Notes: generated by a model not told the origin, from the sequence alone. 64,000 bases of DNA from Poecilobothrus nobilitatus (GCA_947095535.1 OX352772.1:144379447-144443446); one strand, 5' to 3'. Counted from the first letter of the stretch, positions 21,551-33,659 are shown. Translations and numbers: made by a program.

Positions 21551-23981
21551 ATGAATTCGGTTAAATGCAATAGTTCAAGCTGCACAGTTTATGACGCAAA
21601 AACCAAAACTGTTACATGCAGGAGTTTTTGTAAGAGGCGCTTCCACGGAGTTTGTTTAAACGCTCCTAGAGTGTGGTATTCTGCATTCCTGGCTCAATAC
21701 TTTGTATGTGACGAATGCTTGGATTATCATTCCAGCATTAATATGTTATTGGATGAAGTCAAATCTTCGTTCAATAACATTAAAGATGAGTACACAGGAC
21801 TTGCAGCTAGATGTAACGACACAATAAAATACAACTCCGCGTTATTTAATGAAATGGCTAGAGATTATGAAGCCCTCAATACCACCTTGAGCAGAACGTT
21901 ACTTAAGTAGAATGATTATTTGAAGCAGAATGCAGTGCTCAATAAAGATGAGTTTATCTCAACATTAAATGCTACTAATGAATCTATCAAATCATTAACT
22001 AATGAGTTAAAATCTTCTATTAACTCACAACTGCAAAAACTTTTTAATTCAAAATTAATCGACACTACTACTGACGTTGCAGAGAATTTTAATGAGCAGA
22101 TAGGTTCATTAAGAAAAGAAATTTCGAATATGGGTATGAAACTAGATGCTAGTCTTGACACATCTTTTGATACATTTAGATACAACCAAATGTATCTAAG
22201 TCGCAACTCAAAAGATATTTGGACTCAGACTGATGAACCTTTCAACTATAGTGCAGATCAGAATGCGTTTATTTTTAAACCAATAACTACAATACAGTTA
22301 AAAATTCAAAAAATGTAACTCATGTTGGCTTTTGTTCTGAAACTATCTCATGTGCAGATTCAGTTCAAGATTCACCTGTCACGTTTTCGAACCAAAACAT
22401 TCCTGAAACTGCTTCAAAATCAAGCTTCGTAAACAATTCTTTATATAATGAATTACTTCAGTGCAGTGCTGACAATAACAATTTATCTTCACCTAAACTG
22501 ACTCTATCAACAATAAAAGTTCCACAAATTTCCGCATCTACTTCGACATATTTGTGCTCTGATACTTTGGATCAATTACCATCTGTAACTAATCCTTCTT
22601 CAATTAAAAAATGTTCTTCAAATGCTTCTAAATTGCCAACTAAGAAGGTTCAATTTTTACTTCCGAATGAAAAAGAAATTACTGCAGATCGTAGGCAGAC
22701 GTCAGCTGAGGAAGAATCTAATCCGGATTCGGATCTCCAGTCACTGTATTTTACTAAATTTGCAGCTTACACAACTTCTAATTATCTCAGTAAGTTTTTA
22801 AAGAATAAGTTTAATTTAAATACTGTAACTATAGTTAACATTACCCCTAAGAATATTAGATTTAAACCGAAATATAAATCTTTTAAAGTTATGGTACCTC
22901 AATCCAAAGTTTGTGAAATAATAAATTACAAACGATGGAAAAAAGGTACTATAATAAAGCTTTTTAAAGAAGAGTCTAATTTTAGTAGTAATACACCAAA
23001 ATCTATTTCACTTACTAATACAAGTTTAAACGTTAACACAAACAATAATAACACGCATTCTACAACACTTCTTAATCCTTTCGCTGTTCCTTTTAGTAAT
23101 AAAGCTAAAAAGAAATTTCCAATTCAGAGTTCATTATCTACTAATAGCAAAAAGTATTCTAAATCCATCCAAGGAGATACTTTAAGACCGGTTACCAGTA
23201 ACTATAATATAAATAATAATAAAGTTAATAGTAATAACAATAATAAATTTAAAAGTAACAATAATAATAATCGAATTAAAAATAATCAAAATAAAAATAA
23301 TTATAATAAAAATAAAATAAAAAAAATAATAATAATAAAAATAATATTAATAATAATAATAACAATAATAATAATAATTGTAACGATAATAATAATAAAA
23401 ATGTTAGTAATGACGATAATAATAATAATAATTATAACGATAATAATGATAATAATAATAATTATAACGATAATAATAATAATAATATTAGTAACGACAA
23501 TAATAATAATAATAATCAAAATAATAACAATACTAATATTAATATTAATAATAATAACAATAATATTAATAATAATAATAAACTAGTATTACAAGATCCG
23601 CTTGTTTCTTCAATAGTTAGAATGACAAAGCAATCTCTAACAGAAGATTGCAAATATGCTCTGTCAAGATTCAGAGATGATAGGATTCTCTACAACGTTA
23701 GACTTTTCCTAGCCTATTTACATAATGATTCGTATAACACCGTTATAGAAGGTAAAACTAGGACTCACCTGTCAGTTCCCATTCACAATGAGGGCCTGCC
23801 ATCTAATTATAAAGATTTATATGATCTTTATCTCAGATATCATAAAAATATAGGCTTCTCTGTTAAAGAGGTCGAAGAGGATCTTAAGGCTTATCGTAGT
23901 TATTGCAATAGCAATTACTACAATCATTTGAATCAATCACGTGAGAGTTATAACAAGTTTTTTCGTTCAAACTCTAAGTAA
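21551..23981 (+). pseudogene. LINE ORF1 (PHD finger, Asn-rich)
   Basis: ATG 21551 opens a PHD-like finger (CNSSSC, CRSFC, HGVC, CDEC). A coiled-coil-like segment follows (to 22318, with NINSQLQKLFNSKL-type heptads), then a Ser/Thr-rich linker. Next comes a small domain at 22740-22970 (SLYFTKFAAYTTSNYLSKFL, FKVMVPQSKVCEI) reminiscent of the ORF1 RNA-binding fold. Then an AAT/AAC microsatellite (23205-23590) and a C-terminal segment (MTKQSLTEDCKYALSRFRDD). Stops at 21908-21910 and 22316-22318 and frame changes break it. Confidence 0.78.
23205..23590 (+). repeat. AAT/AAC microsatellite inside LINE ORF1
   Basis: Long imperfect run of AAT, AAC and ATA triplets. In the ORF1 frame it would code mostly Asn; in the shifted frame it gives the Ile-rich product seen at the end of the 344-codon frame from 22552. 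Expansion or contraction here probably caused the loss of frame between the ORF1 linker and C-terminal domain. Confidence 0.85.
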
Positions 23982-26965
23982 TTACTCAAGTTTCAACCAA
24001 ACTTCAAATCTCATCTCTTTATCTAACGTTACTTACTCTAAAAAAACCTCTCAAACTTTCAACAATATAAACAACATTAAAATGCTTTACCATAATTGTA
24101 GTGGTATGAGAGGTAAGCTCAAGAAGCTTTTTGTTGATGCCAAGTCGTGTAATTTCAGTGTATTAGTTATAACTGAAACATGACTCAATGATTCGTTTAC
24201 AAACGAGGAAATTCTTGATGGTAATTGGTCCATTTACAGAAAGGATCGTGATTATCTTTCTGCAAATTGTTCGCGAGGAGGTGGTGTTCTACTTGCTGTA
24301 AAGAATAACTTATCTAGTGTACCATTAATCACTGGTACACATCAATCTTTCGATCACCAATTTGTTAAAATAAAATTAGGTACAAATAATTTATACCTAG
24401 GTATTGTTTATTTCCCTCCGAACTCTGACAATTCCTCATATTCTGATTTTTATAGTGTATATCACAATATTATTTCAGAAATGCATGAGGATGACTCAAT
24501 TTTTGTGTTTGGCGATTTTAATCGTCCTTCTATTTCTTTTATCGTTGACGACGCTGATAATTTGTTATTACCGGTTAACTTTCGTGACGAAATTGACTTC
24601 GGTCTTATTAGCGAGTTCTACGGTAACGATTTACAACAAATTATCAGTTATCCTAATAGTAATAATAAGTGGTTAGATCTTGCATTTTCAAATGCATATG
24701 ATAGAGTGTCGGTTAAACTCGCTGATGATGTTGATAATCTTTTTACCAACTCTGCTCATCATAACGCACTTATTTTCCAGTTCTTCACTTCTATCCCACT
24801 TTAGGTCAAATCTTACAATAATGAAATTGTATACGATTTTTTTAATGCTGACTATCAAAATATTTATTATGCTTTGTCATTAATCACGTGGGACAAACTG
24901 TTAGTTCAACAGGATATCAATTTACTAATCTCTATCTTTTACTCAAATCTGTTTCAAATTATTGATGCCTTTGTTCCTAAAATTCGCAAAAAGCATAAAA
25001 CAACAGAACCATGGTTAGATAGAGATCTTAGGAACTTGTGAAATCGGCGCAATAAAATATACAAAAAACTTAAACATCATCAAGCACCATGCGACGACTT
25101 ATTGAATATGTATAAGCAATTTGCAATTGAATTTAAACAAAAAGCCAATGCAGCATATGAAAACTATGTCACGGATATTGGCAACAAACTTGTTACTGAT
25201 CCTAAAAAATTTTTTGATTTTGTTAACACAAAACGGAACTTATTTGGGTATCCCAATTCAATGATATCAAAAGACAATGAGGTTTCTGATTGCCCAAAAG
25301 AAATTTGTAACTTCTTTTCTGATCATTTTCAACAAGTTTATCGTCCAACAGCACCAGTTACCACATCGACTAATTTCTTATCTAATAGCTCAAATTTGCT
25401 ATTTACAGACGTGTATCTTTCTGAAAATGATATTCTTGAAGCATTTTGAGCCTTGATATAAAAAAGAGTGCTGGTCCGGACTTAATTCCTCCAATATTTT
25501 TACATAATTGCTCTCACAGTCTAATCTTCCCTCTTCATTTTATTTTCAATCAGTCACTTTCAATTGGGATTTTCCCACAAAAGTGGAAATCCTCCCACTT
25601 AACCCCTATTTTAACCCCTAAGGGGATAGAGCATCGCTGGAAAATTATCGAGGTATAGCAATCCTTTCGACTATACCTAAATTATTTGAAAAAATTGTCA
25701 TTGATAGAATTACTCCTATTATAAATGCAAAACTAAATGAACAACAACATGGTTTCAGAAAAGGTCGTTCAACTACTACCAACCTGATGGTTTATACATC
25801 TGAAATCCTGAATCAAATGGAGAAAGGGTACCAAGTTGATGCAATGTACACTGATTTTAGTAAAGCTTTCGATCGTGTAGATCACTTCACTTTGCTAAAC
25901 AAACTGTCAACTTTTGGAATTTTGGGTTCATTTCTTGATTGGCTTAGTTCTTATCTTATAGAAAGAACTCAAAATGTTAAATTTCGTGGTGTATTATCCA
26001 ACACCATCGGGGTAACTTCCGGTGTACCGCAAGGCAGCCATTTAGGCCCGCTTCTGTTTAATGTTTTTATTTCAGATCTTTCGGAATATCTAAACAATAT
26101 ACCTCACATTTCGTTTGCTGATGACCTAAAAATATATCAAGTGGTTAAAGATAATTCTGATGCAGCTAAACTTCAATCAAGCTTATCAGTGTTACAAGCT
26201 TGGTGCACGTCAAATAAATTAGAACTCAACATACAGAAATGTAAGGTTATAAGCTTTACACGTAAACGGTTTTCTTTAATATATGACTACAAAATAGATA
26301 ATGTAACTCTTGAAAGGGTTTTTAGCATTACTGATTTAGGAATTCTTCTCGATAATAAACTTAATTATAATCTTCACTATGATCTAATAGTTTCAAATGC
26401 TAATAAAATGTTAGGTTTCATTAAGAGAAGAGCTAAAGAATTTAGCGACTTAGCTGTGACTAAATCTCTTTATTGTTCCCTAGTTCGATCTATCTTAGAA
26501 TACGGTAACATTGTTTGGGATCCAGCCTTTGCAGTTCATTCCAATAGAATCGAATCAGTTCAAAAGCAATTTCTTTTATTTGCATTGAGGAATCAATATA
26601 ACCCTTTTGATTTTGCTAATCTACCCAGTTACACTACAAGACTTAATTAATTAAACTTGCTTTCTTTATCTTTACGTAGACAACTATTGTCATCATGCTT
26701 TACTTTTGATATTTTGAATAATAGTATTTCTATTCAATCTCTTAATAACAAGTTTAGACTTAACGATAGTGTTAGGCAAACTAGAAATACTAAATTTTTA
26801 ATGGACTACAAACATAATACAGAGTACGGTAGAAATGAACCCATCAATAGATGTTGTACTAATTTTAACAAAATTAGTCATCTCTATTCTACATCTATCT
26901 CCAGAAATACTTTCAAACACATTGTACAACTACATTTTTCCAATTTAATGACCTTAGACAATTAA
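23941..26965 (+). pseudogene. LINE ORF2 (endonuclease-reverse transcriptase)
   Basis: Endonuclease: YHNCSGMRGKLKKLF, VLVITET, GGGVLLAVK, FVFGDFNRP and NKWLDLAFSN. RT: KKSAGPDLIPP, ENYRGIAILS, GFRKGRSTTTN, DFSKAFDRVDH (palm motif A), SGVPQGSHLGPLLF and SFADDLKIY (catalytic Asp pair), followed by a thumb region to 26965. Lesions are few: TGA at 24181 (a Trp codon), TAG at 24802-24804, TGA at 25039-25041, single-base frameshifts near 25446 and 25620, TAA at 26648-26650. The start overlaps ORF1 by about 40 bases; ATG 24082 is an alternative start. ORF2 would nick target DNA and prime reverse transcription. Confidence 0.88.
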
Positions 26966-27475
26966 TTCTTACTTAAGCAAAAAAAAAATTTTTTTTTTTT
27001 TTTTAATTATGATATAATTTTAAACATAGCTGTTAATGTTTTTTATTTAGATCATTTTTGTTGTACATTTTATAGATAGTAATTTAATGCTTTTAGGTAC
27101 CTATTGTTAATAAAAAAAAAATTCATTTTTTTTTTTTTTTTTCAATTTTACTTCTACGTAATAATAAGATATTATTATTTACATTTTTTTACATAAAATG
27201 TTAAATTGATTGTCATTATATGTATGTACATATCTGTACAAATATCATATATCAATTTTTTTGTTAAAATAAATGTTATTGTAATTTAAATAAAAATTAA
27301 TGATAACAATAATAATAATAATAAATTACCTTTTTTTATGATTAAGTTATTATAAATTTAGTTTTAAGTCATTGTTTTGTTTATTTTTAATTATAAGCAT
27401 TAATTTAAGAATTTTTTTTGTAACAACCTTGTTTTGGTTTTGTTTAATAAAATAAAAAATAAAATAAAAATAAAA
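26966..27475 (+). other. LINE 3' untranslated region and tail
   Basis: Non-coding, with long A and T homopolymers (26980-27010 and 27110-27145), ending in repeated AATAAAATAAAAAT. The flanking sequence returns to capsid-like coding from about 27500. Confidence 0.6.
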
Positions 27476-27509
27476 GAACGTCAAAAATTATATTAAAATA
27501 GCAAGTACA

Positions 27510-27723
27510 ACTTATGAGTGAACTTCATTTAAATATGTTCAATCAACCTACAGTTCTCATAAACAATGTTGACGTTCGAATTGTTCTAAGACTAGAAAAT
27601 CCAAAATTACTTTTTTGCAGATGATTTTCATGAATCTCAACTGAAAATTTTAGAAGCTAGTGTGTTATTGGCACATAATGCTGTTTGGAAAAAACTTATG
27701 CCAAATACAAGTACAAGCTTGTA
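27510..27723 (+). pseudogene. Polinton-like capsid protein fragment, right part
   Basis: Reads LHLNMFNQPTVLINNVDVRI and LRLENPKLLF, then after a one-base shift DDFHESQLKILEASV and LLAHNAVWKK. This follows the order of the F54H12.2-like Polinton/Maverick capsid proteins (LHxDxFNQ, NNVDVRI, then ..ASLLVRKV.. and LAHAKALEK), with the VRKV segment missing. It lies directly after the LINE tail on the same strand as the left fragment. Confidence 0.6.
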
Positions 27724-27739
27724 AAGCTAAAAAAGTTGT

Positions 27740-28412
27740 AATTAAATTAATTATTAATAGTTTCTTTTAAGAACTTGTTTAGGTAAAACAAAAATTAAAA
27801 ATGCATTATTTAATACAGTAATTTACAAAATTAATTGCCCTGTTATTCTAAATTTGCCACTTGAATTTCTTATTATTTTATTACACATACATATAATATT
27901 GTACACATACTTATAATATTTAAAATAATATTCAATAAAGCAATTAGGCCTGATATTATACATCAAATTTTTTATATATGTATATTTAAAAAAACTATGA
28001 TCAACCATTATTTTAAGTTACTGTATCATATTTAGTTTAATATTACATTTACTTGATTTTTATTTTTCAACTTTCTTCATACTTTCTGAACAAGCTAGTA
28101 TACAAATAAAGCGCTGGCAATTAAAATAACCTCATATAAATAAATTACTTATATTATTTTTAATATAAAGATAATATTTATCCCAAGAATCGCCATAAAT
28201 AATTCAATATAAAATATTATATATTGGACCCAATTGTTTAGTTTTGAGTAGCACGTCGTAATATTTGTCTTGAATATATTTGTCACTATCCAATTAAAAG
28301 TGGACTAAGGTAAGTATCCTAATATCCATTTAGATATTTTATTAGGTGTTTATTTCTACGAAATATATATATATTATTATAATATATATTACCAAATAAG
28401 GATGCAACTAAT
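27740..28412. other. A+T-rich stretch without recognised features
   Basis: Only short frames and TA-rich runs. It may include further decayed Polinton sequence, but nothing can be read with confidence. Confidence 0.4.
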
Positions 28413-28583
28413 AAAAATTTAACAAAAGATAAAAACATCAACACACAGTAAAATAGTTTATACATTGAATTGTGTTGATGTTTTTATCTTTTATAAAAAA
28501 TAAAAGATAAAAACATCAACACACAATTAAATAGTTTATACATTTAATTGTGTGTTGATGTTTTTATCTTTTGTTAAATTTTG
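28413..28583. repeat. Nested twin-hairpin fold-back
   Basis: The ends are inverted copies (AAAATTTAACAAAAGATAAA and its complement). Each half is itself a hairpin: 28424-28492 (imperfect) and 28502-28573. The second has a perfect stem of about 31 bp with loop AGTTTATAC. The arms share CATCAACACACA. It could be a small fold-back transposon or a hairpin RNA source. No coding potential. Confidence 0.75.
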
Positions 28584-28589
28584 CTAACA

Positions 28590-29207
28590 GCTAAAATATT
28601 CTTAAAAAAGGAATTGTAGTTATTCTAGTTTCCAGCACTGTATAAGTAATTTTAAATTAAAAAATTATGATTTTATTCTTAACTATTAAATTATTTAAAT
28701 CTATTTTACTATTTATATGTATTTATTTTTATTTTTGATTGTACTAACGTTACAACTAAGCATTAACTTAAACTTAAATTCTATAATATATATGAATGAG
28801 AGTGCTGATAATTATTAACATCAGCCACGTGCATTTTTTTTTGTATATATGCATTATGAATTATTGTTGTTTTAGTTTATTTAGAACTTAGCTTAAGTAA
28901 TCGATGAAATAAATAAATAAAACATTAAAAAAAAAAAAAATGTATATATTTCAAATATATAATTGTTATTATTTTAAAAAGTAGTACGAAATGTATTTTT
29001 TTTTGTTTTACTTTTTATAACAGTATTTTTATATTACATTTGTGACAATATTTAATAATAATTAATTAAGACAGAATGTACAAGTCGCGCATCGAATATT
29101 TTGCAACAATTTAAATTACTGTATAGAAACAAATAAATTAAGTTTCAAGAAATTTAAGTCAATCCAAAGAATATATACCATAAACCCTTTTTTTTTGTAA
29201 AATAATT
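28590..29207. other. A+T-rich stretch without recognised features
   Basis: Homopolymer and TA-rich sequence; no gene, terminal repeat or family motif recognised. Confidence 0.4.
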
Positions 29208-29519
29208 CCACTTATCAAAAATCGATAAGAAAATATCTTTAATCAAAAAATGATTCTAAATATCAAAATGCTACTTGATAAGTGATTAGTGAATATTTTT
29301 GATGCAACAAAACTCTTAATTTATATGATAATTTGATTAACGAATCACTTTTCAATTACAAAATGATAAGTTACTTTATAAGTTAATTTATTTGGCGCAA
29401 CATCATTTTGAAAAGTGAGTGTTTTTTACTAATCAAAACTTGTTTGAGTTATTATCAAATACGGTTTTGGTGCAACAAAAACTTATCAAAAAAGTGATTA
29501 TTTGATTAGTGATAAGTGG
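29208..29519. mobile_element. Small MITE-like element
   Basis: The termini CCACTTATCA (29208-29217) and GATAAGTGG (29511-29519) are inverted copies. The interior repeats the motif set CAAAA, GATAAGT, TGATTAG and GCAACAAAA several times. The length of about 312 bp and lack of coding fit a non-autonomous DNA transposon. No clear target duplication was assigned. Confidence 0.5.
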
Positions 29520-29539
29520 TTCGTGCAATAGGGTCCTGG

Positions 29540-30176
29540 TAGTGTATTGACCTCAAAAAGCGTTTCTGTTACAGGGACAAAGCTATTCAATAATTTATAT
29601 CAGCTAAAATAATTTTAGCTCCTGATTACTTGAATCGCTTAATATGATGTTTGTTAATAAATTTTAATACAATACGAGTAAGTTTTTTTTTTTTATAATT
29701 GCAATTTTTATATTTAAGCTAGTTTTTTTTCACTTTCCTTAAAGTTAACAGTTAATATTTGAAGTAATTGATATTGAATGAAATTTATTTTATTAGAACT
29801 AATTTTTTTTTATTATGAATTATCAAAATTAATTATTATTGTTGCCATATTATATCAAAAAAAACTAAAATAAACGTTAATTTATGTTTAATTCGATACC
29901 TATTATGTTTAAATCTGTTAAGAACTGCAAAACTTTTTCTTGGAGACTAGTTTGAGAATATTTGTGCCTTTTTTTTATTAGTTTGTTATTTTTATTATTT
30001 ATCATTTATGTAATTACAATTCAGGAGAATAAACTTATAAAACTGAATTCTATTTTATAACCTTAACCTAATCGATACGAATTCTCTAGCTTATATTTTT
30101 TGTTGTTGTTTATAACTTGCTTGTTTTTCACAAAGAAAATTTCGATATTTTAATAACTTTTAAATTTAGATTACTA
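29540..30176. other. A+T-rich stretch without recognised features
   Basis: No supported gene or element on either strand. Confidence 0.4.
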
Positions 30177-30790
30177 CTAGCTGACTCGGCAAACGTTGTT
30201 TTGCCGCATAATACTTGTCCTATTTTTTTTTACCTATTTTTTACACATCTAGCTGAATCGTTGTTTCATTTTCTTTTCTAAATTATAAATATTTTTTAGT
30301 ATTTGCTGAAATTTTAAAAATTAAATAATTAAAAATATTGCCGTAAATAATACACAAATGTCATTGATTGTTGTTTTGCTCCGTAAAATATACACGTTGT
30401 CCATTTTCAATAATTATACTGTGTTAAATTTTAAGCTAGAAGGAATTATACCGAATTCTGTATAATATTAAGTATACTTAAATTTATATATAATACTCGC
30501 TGGCCCGATAAATGTTGCTTTACCACATAATACTTGTCCTATTTTTTTTAAACTAATTTTTTACACATCTAGCTGAATCGTTGTTTCATTTTCTTTTCTG
30601 AATTATACATTCTAGCTGAATCGTTGTTCATTTTCTTTTCTGAATTATGTATATTTTTTAATATTTGCTGAAATTTTAAAAATTAAATAATTAAAAATAT
30701 TTCCGTAAATTATACATAAATGTAATTCATTGTTGTCGGGCATTTTGCTCTGTAAAATATACTCGTTGTCCATTTTCTAGATGTATTGCT
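30177..30790 (-). mobile_element. Helitron 3' end, duplicated in tandem
   Basis: On the minus strand the sequence ends CGGCAAA-loop-TTTGCCG-AGTCAG-CTAG, followed by T (CTAG at 30177-30180). That is the hairpin plus CTRR terminus of a Helitron. A diverged second copy of the same roughly 310 bp block starts near 30495 (TCGCTGGCCCGATAAATGTT). Interior pieces such as ACACATCTAGCTGAATCGTT repeat within it. No Rep-helicase is present and the 5' TC end was not located. Confidence 0.6.
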
Positions 30791-30949
30791 AAATGTATTA
30801 CAGTATGATCTCTATCATAAATTGGAAAAGATAGAATTCGCCACACAGCTTCGTTGCTGCTTATATAGTTATATTTGGTATTGCTCAACTTTATCATATG
30901 TATTTACATTTTGAAGATTAAAAACTGCCGTATCACTATCTTCATGTAC

Positions 30950-31060
30950 ATATTTGCATATATATTTGTACACATTGTACATATACTACATATACACATT
31001 GTACATTGTACATATATTGTACATATACACATTGTACATTGTACATATTTGCATATATAT
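30950..31060. repeat. TACATTGTACA minisatellite
   Basis: Short repeats of ATATACACATTGTACATTGTACAT; self-complementary TGTACA is frequent. A 95-codon frame across it is not a gene. Confidence 0.7.
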
Positions 31061-31479
31061 TTGATGGATTTAATAGAACTGCAAAATTCAATATTAGGTG
31101 AAATGGCACAACCTATCTATTATCAATTTCAAATTCTGTTTCATTATTATTTTTATTCATAATAAATGAATGCCCACCACATTTTGTAGGTCTTCTGCGA
31201 TACATTGGATATCCATCGCCAGTTATTGTATGCATTACTAAATCTTTAGTAAATCTGTGTAAATGCTACAGATCTATAATAAAATACTATCTATTATCAT
31301 TAAATAATTATAAAATATATACTAAATTAAATGCATGTGGGTGGGTAGCTATAAATTTACAACTGGTATAAATATCAAAAAACAGGAATGGTATAAACTA
31401 AGATAAAGAAGAAAAATTTAATTTTAATATAACACGATTACACTTTACAACACTTTGTTTGTATAAAATGTGATAAAAG
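31061..31479. other. Unassigned sequence before satellite
   Basis: No supported gene or repeat family; moderately A+T-rich. Confidence 0.35.
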
Positions 31480-32118
31480 TATCAGAATATAGTTTTCGGT
31501 ATAAAAACACTTGAAGTTCTATGGCCGGCGGCCGCTATGACTTTCTGTGAACCTTTTGAAAATACTTATATGCAGAATCAATAGGGTAGTCATGCCCTGT
31601 TAGATTGGAGCGTTTTGTGGTGATTAGAAGATCAGAAAATAGTTTTAGGTATAAAAAAAATTTTAAGTTGTGTGGCAGCTATGACTCCCTGCGAACCTTT
31701 TGAAAATACTAAAATACAGAATCAATAGGATAGTTATGACCGGTTAGATTGGAGCGTTTTGTGGTGATTAGGAGATCAAAAGATAGTTTTTGGTATAAAA
31801 AACACTTCAAGTTGTATGGCAGCTACGACTTCCTATGAAGCTTTTGAAAATAGTTGTATATAGAGTCAATAGGGTAGTTATGGTCGGTTAGATTGGAGCG
31901 TTTTGTGGTGATTAGAGGATCAGAATATAGTTTTTGGTATAAAAACACTTGAAGTTGTATGGCAACTATGACTTCCTCTGAATCTTTTGAAAATACTTAT
32001 ATACAGAATCAATAGGGTAGTTATGACCGGTTAGATTGGAGCGTTTTGTGGTGATTAGGAGATCAAAATATAGTTTTTGGTATAAAAAACACTTGTAGTT
32101 GTATGGCAGCTATGACTC
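31480..32118 (+). repeat. Tandem satellite, 144 bp period
   Basis: About 4.4 copies of a unit containing TTGGTATAAAAACACTTGAAG, GGCAGCTATGACT, AATAGGGTAGTTATGACCGG and TTAGATTGGAGCGTTTTGTGG. The anchor GGAGCGTTTTGTGG occurs at 31607, 31751, 31895 and 32038, giving periods of 144, 144 and 143. Units differ by scattered substitutions. The first unit has an unusually GC-rich patch (GGCCGGCGGCCGC, about 31521-31533). Confidence 0.92.
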
Positions 32119-32439
32119 CAGCGCCAATGACAAAAAAAAAAACAAAACAAAAACCATCCAGAGCACCAAATGAACATACGTTGTAAATATGACCGTAATA
32201 TGAGGAGTGATTTAGGCGTGATTCGGTTTCATACAAACGCACCAACGATTTTATATATTAATATAATTAATTAATTGAATTGAAAATTTATATAAAAATA
32301 ATTCTAAAGTTACTTTTTTTTCTTTTAATATAAAATCCTAACCTTATAAACTAACCTAATTGAAAACTAACTTAAAACTAACTTAGACTATACTTTAGTA
32401 AGTTCTCTATAGAACTTTTTTAATTTTTGTTTTTTTTTT

Positions 32440-33090
32440 GTCTTTCTCTGAAATATTTTGGCTGAATTTTGATAATCTGTGTAAATCTGGGCTAGTTGGA
32501 TCATATGATATGCTTTGTGTTTGAAGCGTGTCTGTTGATATGGTATAGAATTTTGGGGTTTTTTTCTACTGAAATCAACCTTATTTTTGTTAAATCTGTA
32601 TTTAGCTCCCTGACATTGACATTGACATTTTTTTGCTGTTGTGTTAATTTGCTGATTAATGTTACAGTGGCTATGAAATTCGTAGGAAGCTACAAAGATG
32701 CTGTCTGCAAAACTATGGATTGCGCTGAAGGTTATTGCAAGTAGGTCATTGATAAATATTAAGAAAAGAGTGGGTGATAAAATTGATCCTTGACACTTGT
32801 CAGATTAGTATCCATTGACTAGTATAGCAGTCGTAGGATTCGAATAGAAATCACCAATCCATTTTAAAAAGACCATACGTAGACCTTAATGCTTTGCATT
32901 TTGTTAATAAAGCATCATGCCAGATTCGGTTGAAAGATTTAGAAATATTCAGGGCAACAACATCAGACTTATCAGAGTGGTGGAGGCTGATCACACGTTG
33001 AGTGACGGGCTCTGAACCGGTATTGTCGATCATGAACTAAATCTTTACGATACAGTTTCTGATTTACAAAGTTGTCCATTATTTTAAAGT
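32440..33090 (-). pseudogene. LINE reverse transcriptase remnant (Jockey-like)
   Basis: The minus strand reads DNFVNQKLYRKDLVHDRQYRF, SDVVALNISKSFNRIWHDAL (palm motif A, Asp changed to Asn), then QGSILSPTLFLIFINDLL and SFADSIFVAS (the Asp pair reduced to one). Order and wording match Jockey-type RTs and resemble the remnant at 61400-62134. Stops and frameshifts are frequent. Endonuclease and ORF1 are missing. Confidence 0.78.
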
Positions 33091-33099
33091 TAAAGTCCG

Positions 33100-33558
33100 A
33101 AAGTTGTTCATTATTTTAAACTAAAGCAAAAGTAAGGTAGTTACAACTTTAAGTTTTTTAAAGTTTCATTGATTTATTTTTAATGGTTTCGGCCTTTTGT
33201 GAAACAGGGAAACTAGTAAGCAAATTTTTCAAATTTAATGTTACTGACTGTATTACTGATTGGAAGTTATAAAGCTTTTAAATTAATATAAGGTACATTA
33301 ATTAATTAATTATAAACTGAATATTGATAGCAAAATTGTACTACACACATTTATAAAGTTTGGAAATAAATAAACAACAAATAAATAAAGAAAATGGAAT
33401 AAAAAGTTAAAAAAAGTTTATTTCTTTTAAATTTTTAAGTAGCGATTTCCGCTACAATTAAAGTTCCTTTTTTTCGGTGTTAGCCTATAAATAATAAAAA
33501 AAATATTTAAAATCAATTTACTTTGCAGTTTGTAATCAATAATCGATTATTTTTCTAG
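33100..33558. other. Non-coding sequence upstream of host exon
   Basis: A+T-rich; probably intron or upstream region of the host gene. A TTTTTCTAG acceptor at its right end defines the exon start at 33559. Confidence 0.4.
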
Positions 33559-33657
33559 GAACATATTTTGGAATCTAAAATGAAAAGGATCCTAAAAAAA
33601 AAAAAAAACGAAGCAATGGAAATTATTTTTGACGATATTCCTTCTCCAAGCATTTGT
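33559..33657 (+). CDS. Host gene exon, first visible in window
   Basis: A 99 nt, 33-codon exon with a strong acceptor (ATTTTTCTAG) and donor (GTAAGTATT). The peptide ends MEIIFDDIPSPSIC; upstream residues include ILESKMKRILKKKKN. Possible starts are ATG 33580 or ATG 33616 if this is the first coding exon. Both splice phases are 0, which is compatible with the exon at 60056. An A15 run (33594-33608) codes the Lys tract and would be prone to slippage. I do not recognise the protein family. The intron that follows is about 26.4 kb and full of transposons. Confidence 0.6.
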
Positions 33658-33659
33658 GT

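Larger units (their letters stand above)
21240..27475 (+). mobile_element. Non-LTR retrotransposon (LINE), near full length
   Basis: A two-ORF LINE. It has a leader (start uncertain, about 21240-21550), ORF1 with a PHD-like zinc finger and Asn-rich tract, ORF2 with AP-type endonuclease and reverse transcriptase, a 3' untranslated region with T/A homopolymers and a terminal AATAAAATAAAAA-type tail. PHD-type ORF1 plus this RT fits the CR1/Jockey supergroup; the clade was not decided. Few disabling changes suggest it is fairly young. It separates two pieces of a Polinton-like capsid gene. Confidence 0.88.

Noticed and set aside
31480..32118. CRISPR-like array
   Set aside because: The repeats are contiguous 144 bp satellite units with no unique spacers, in a eukaryotic context.
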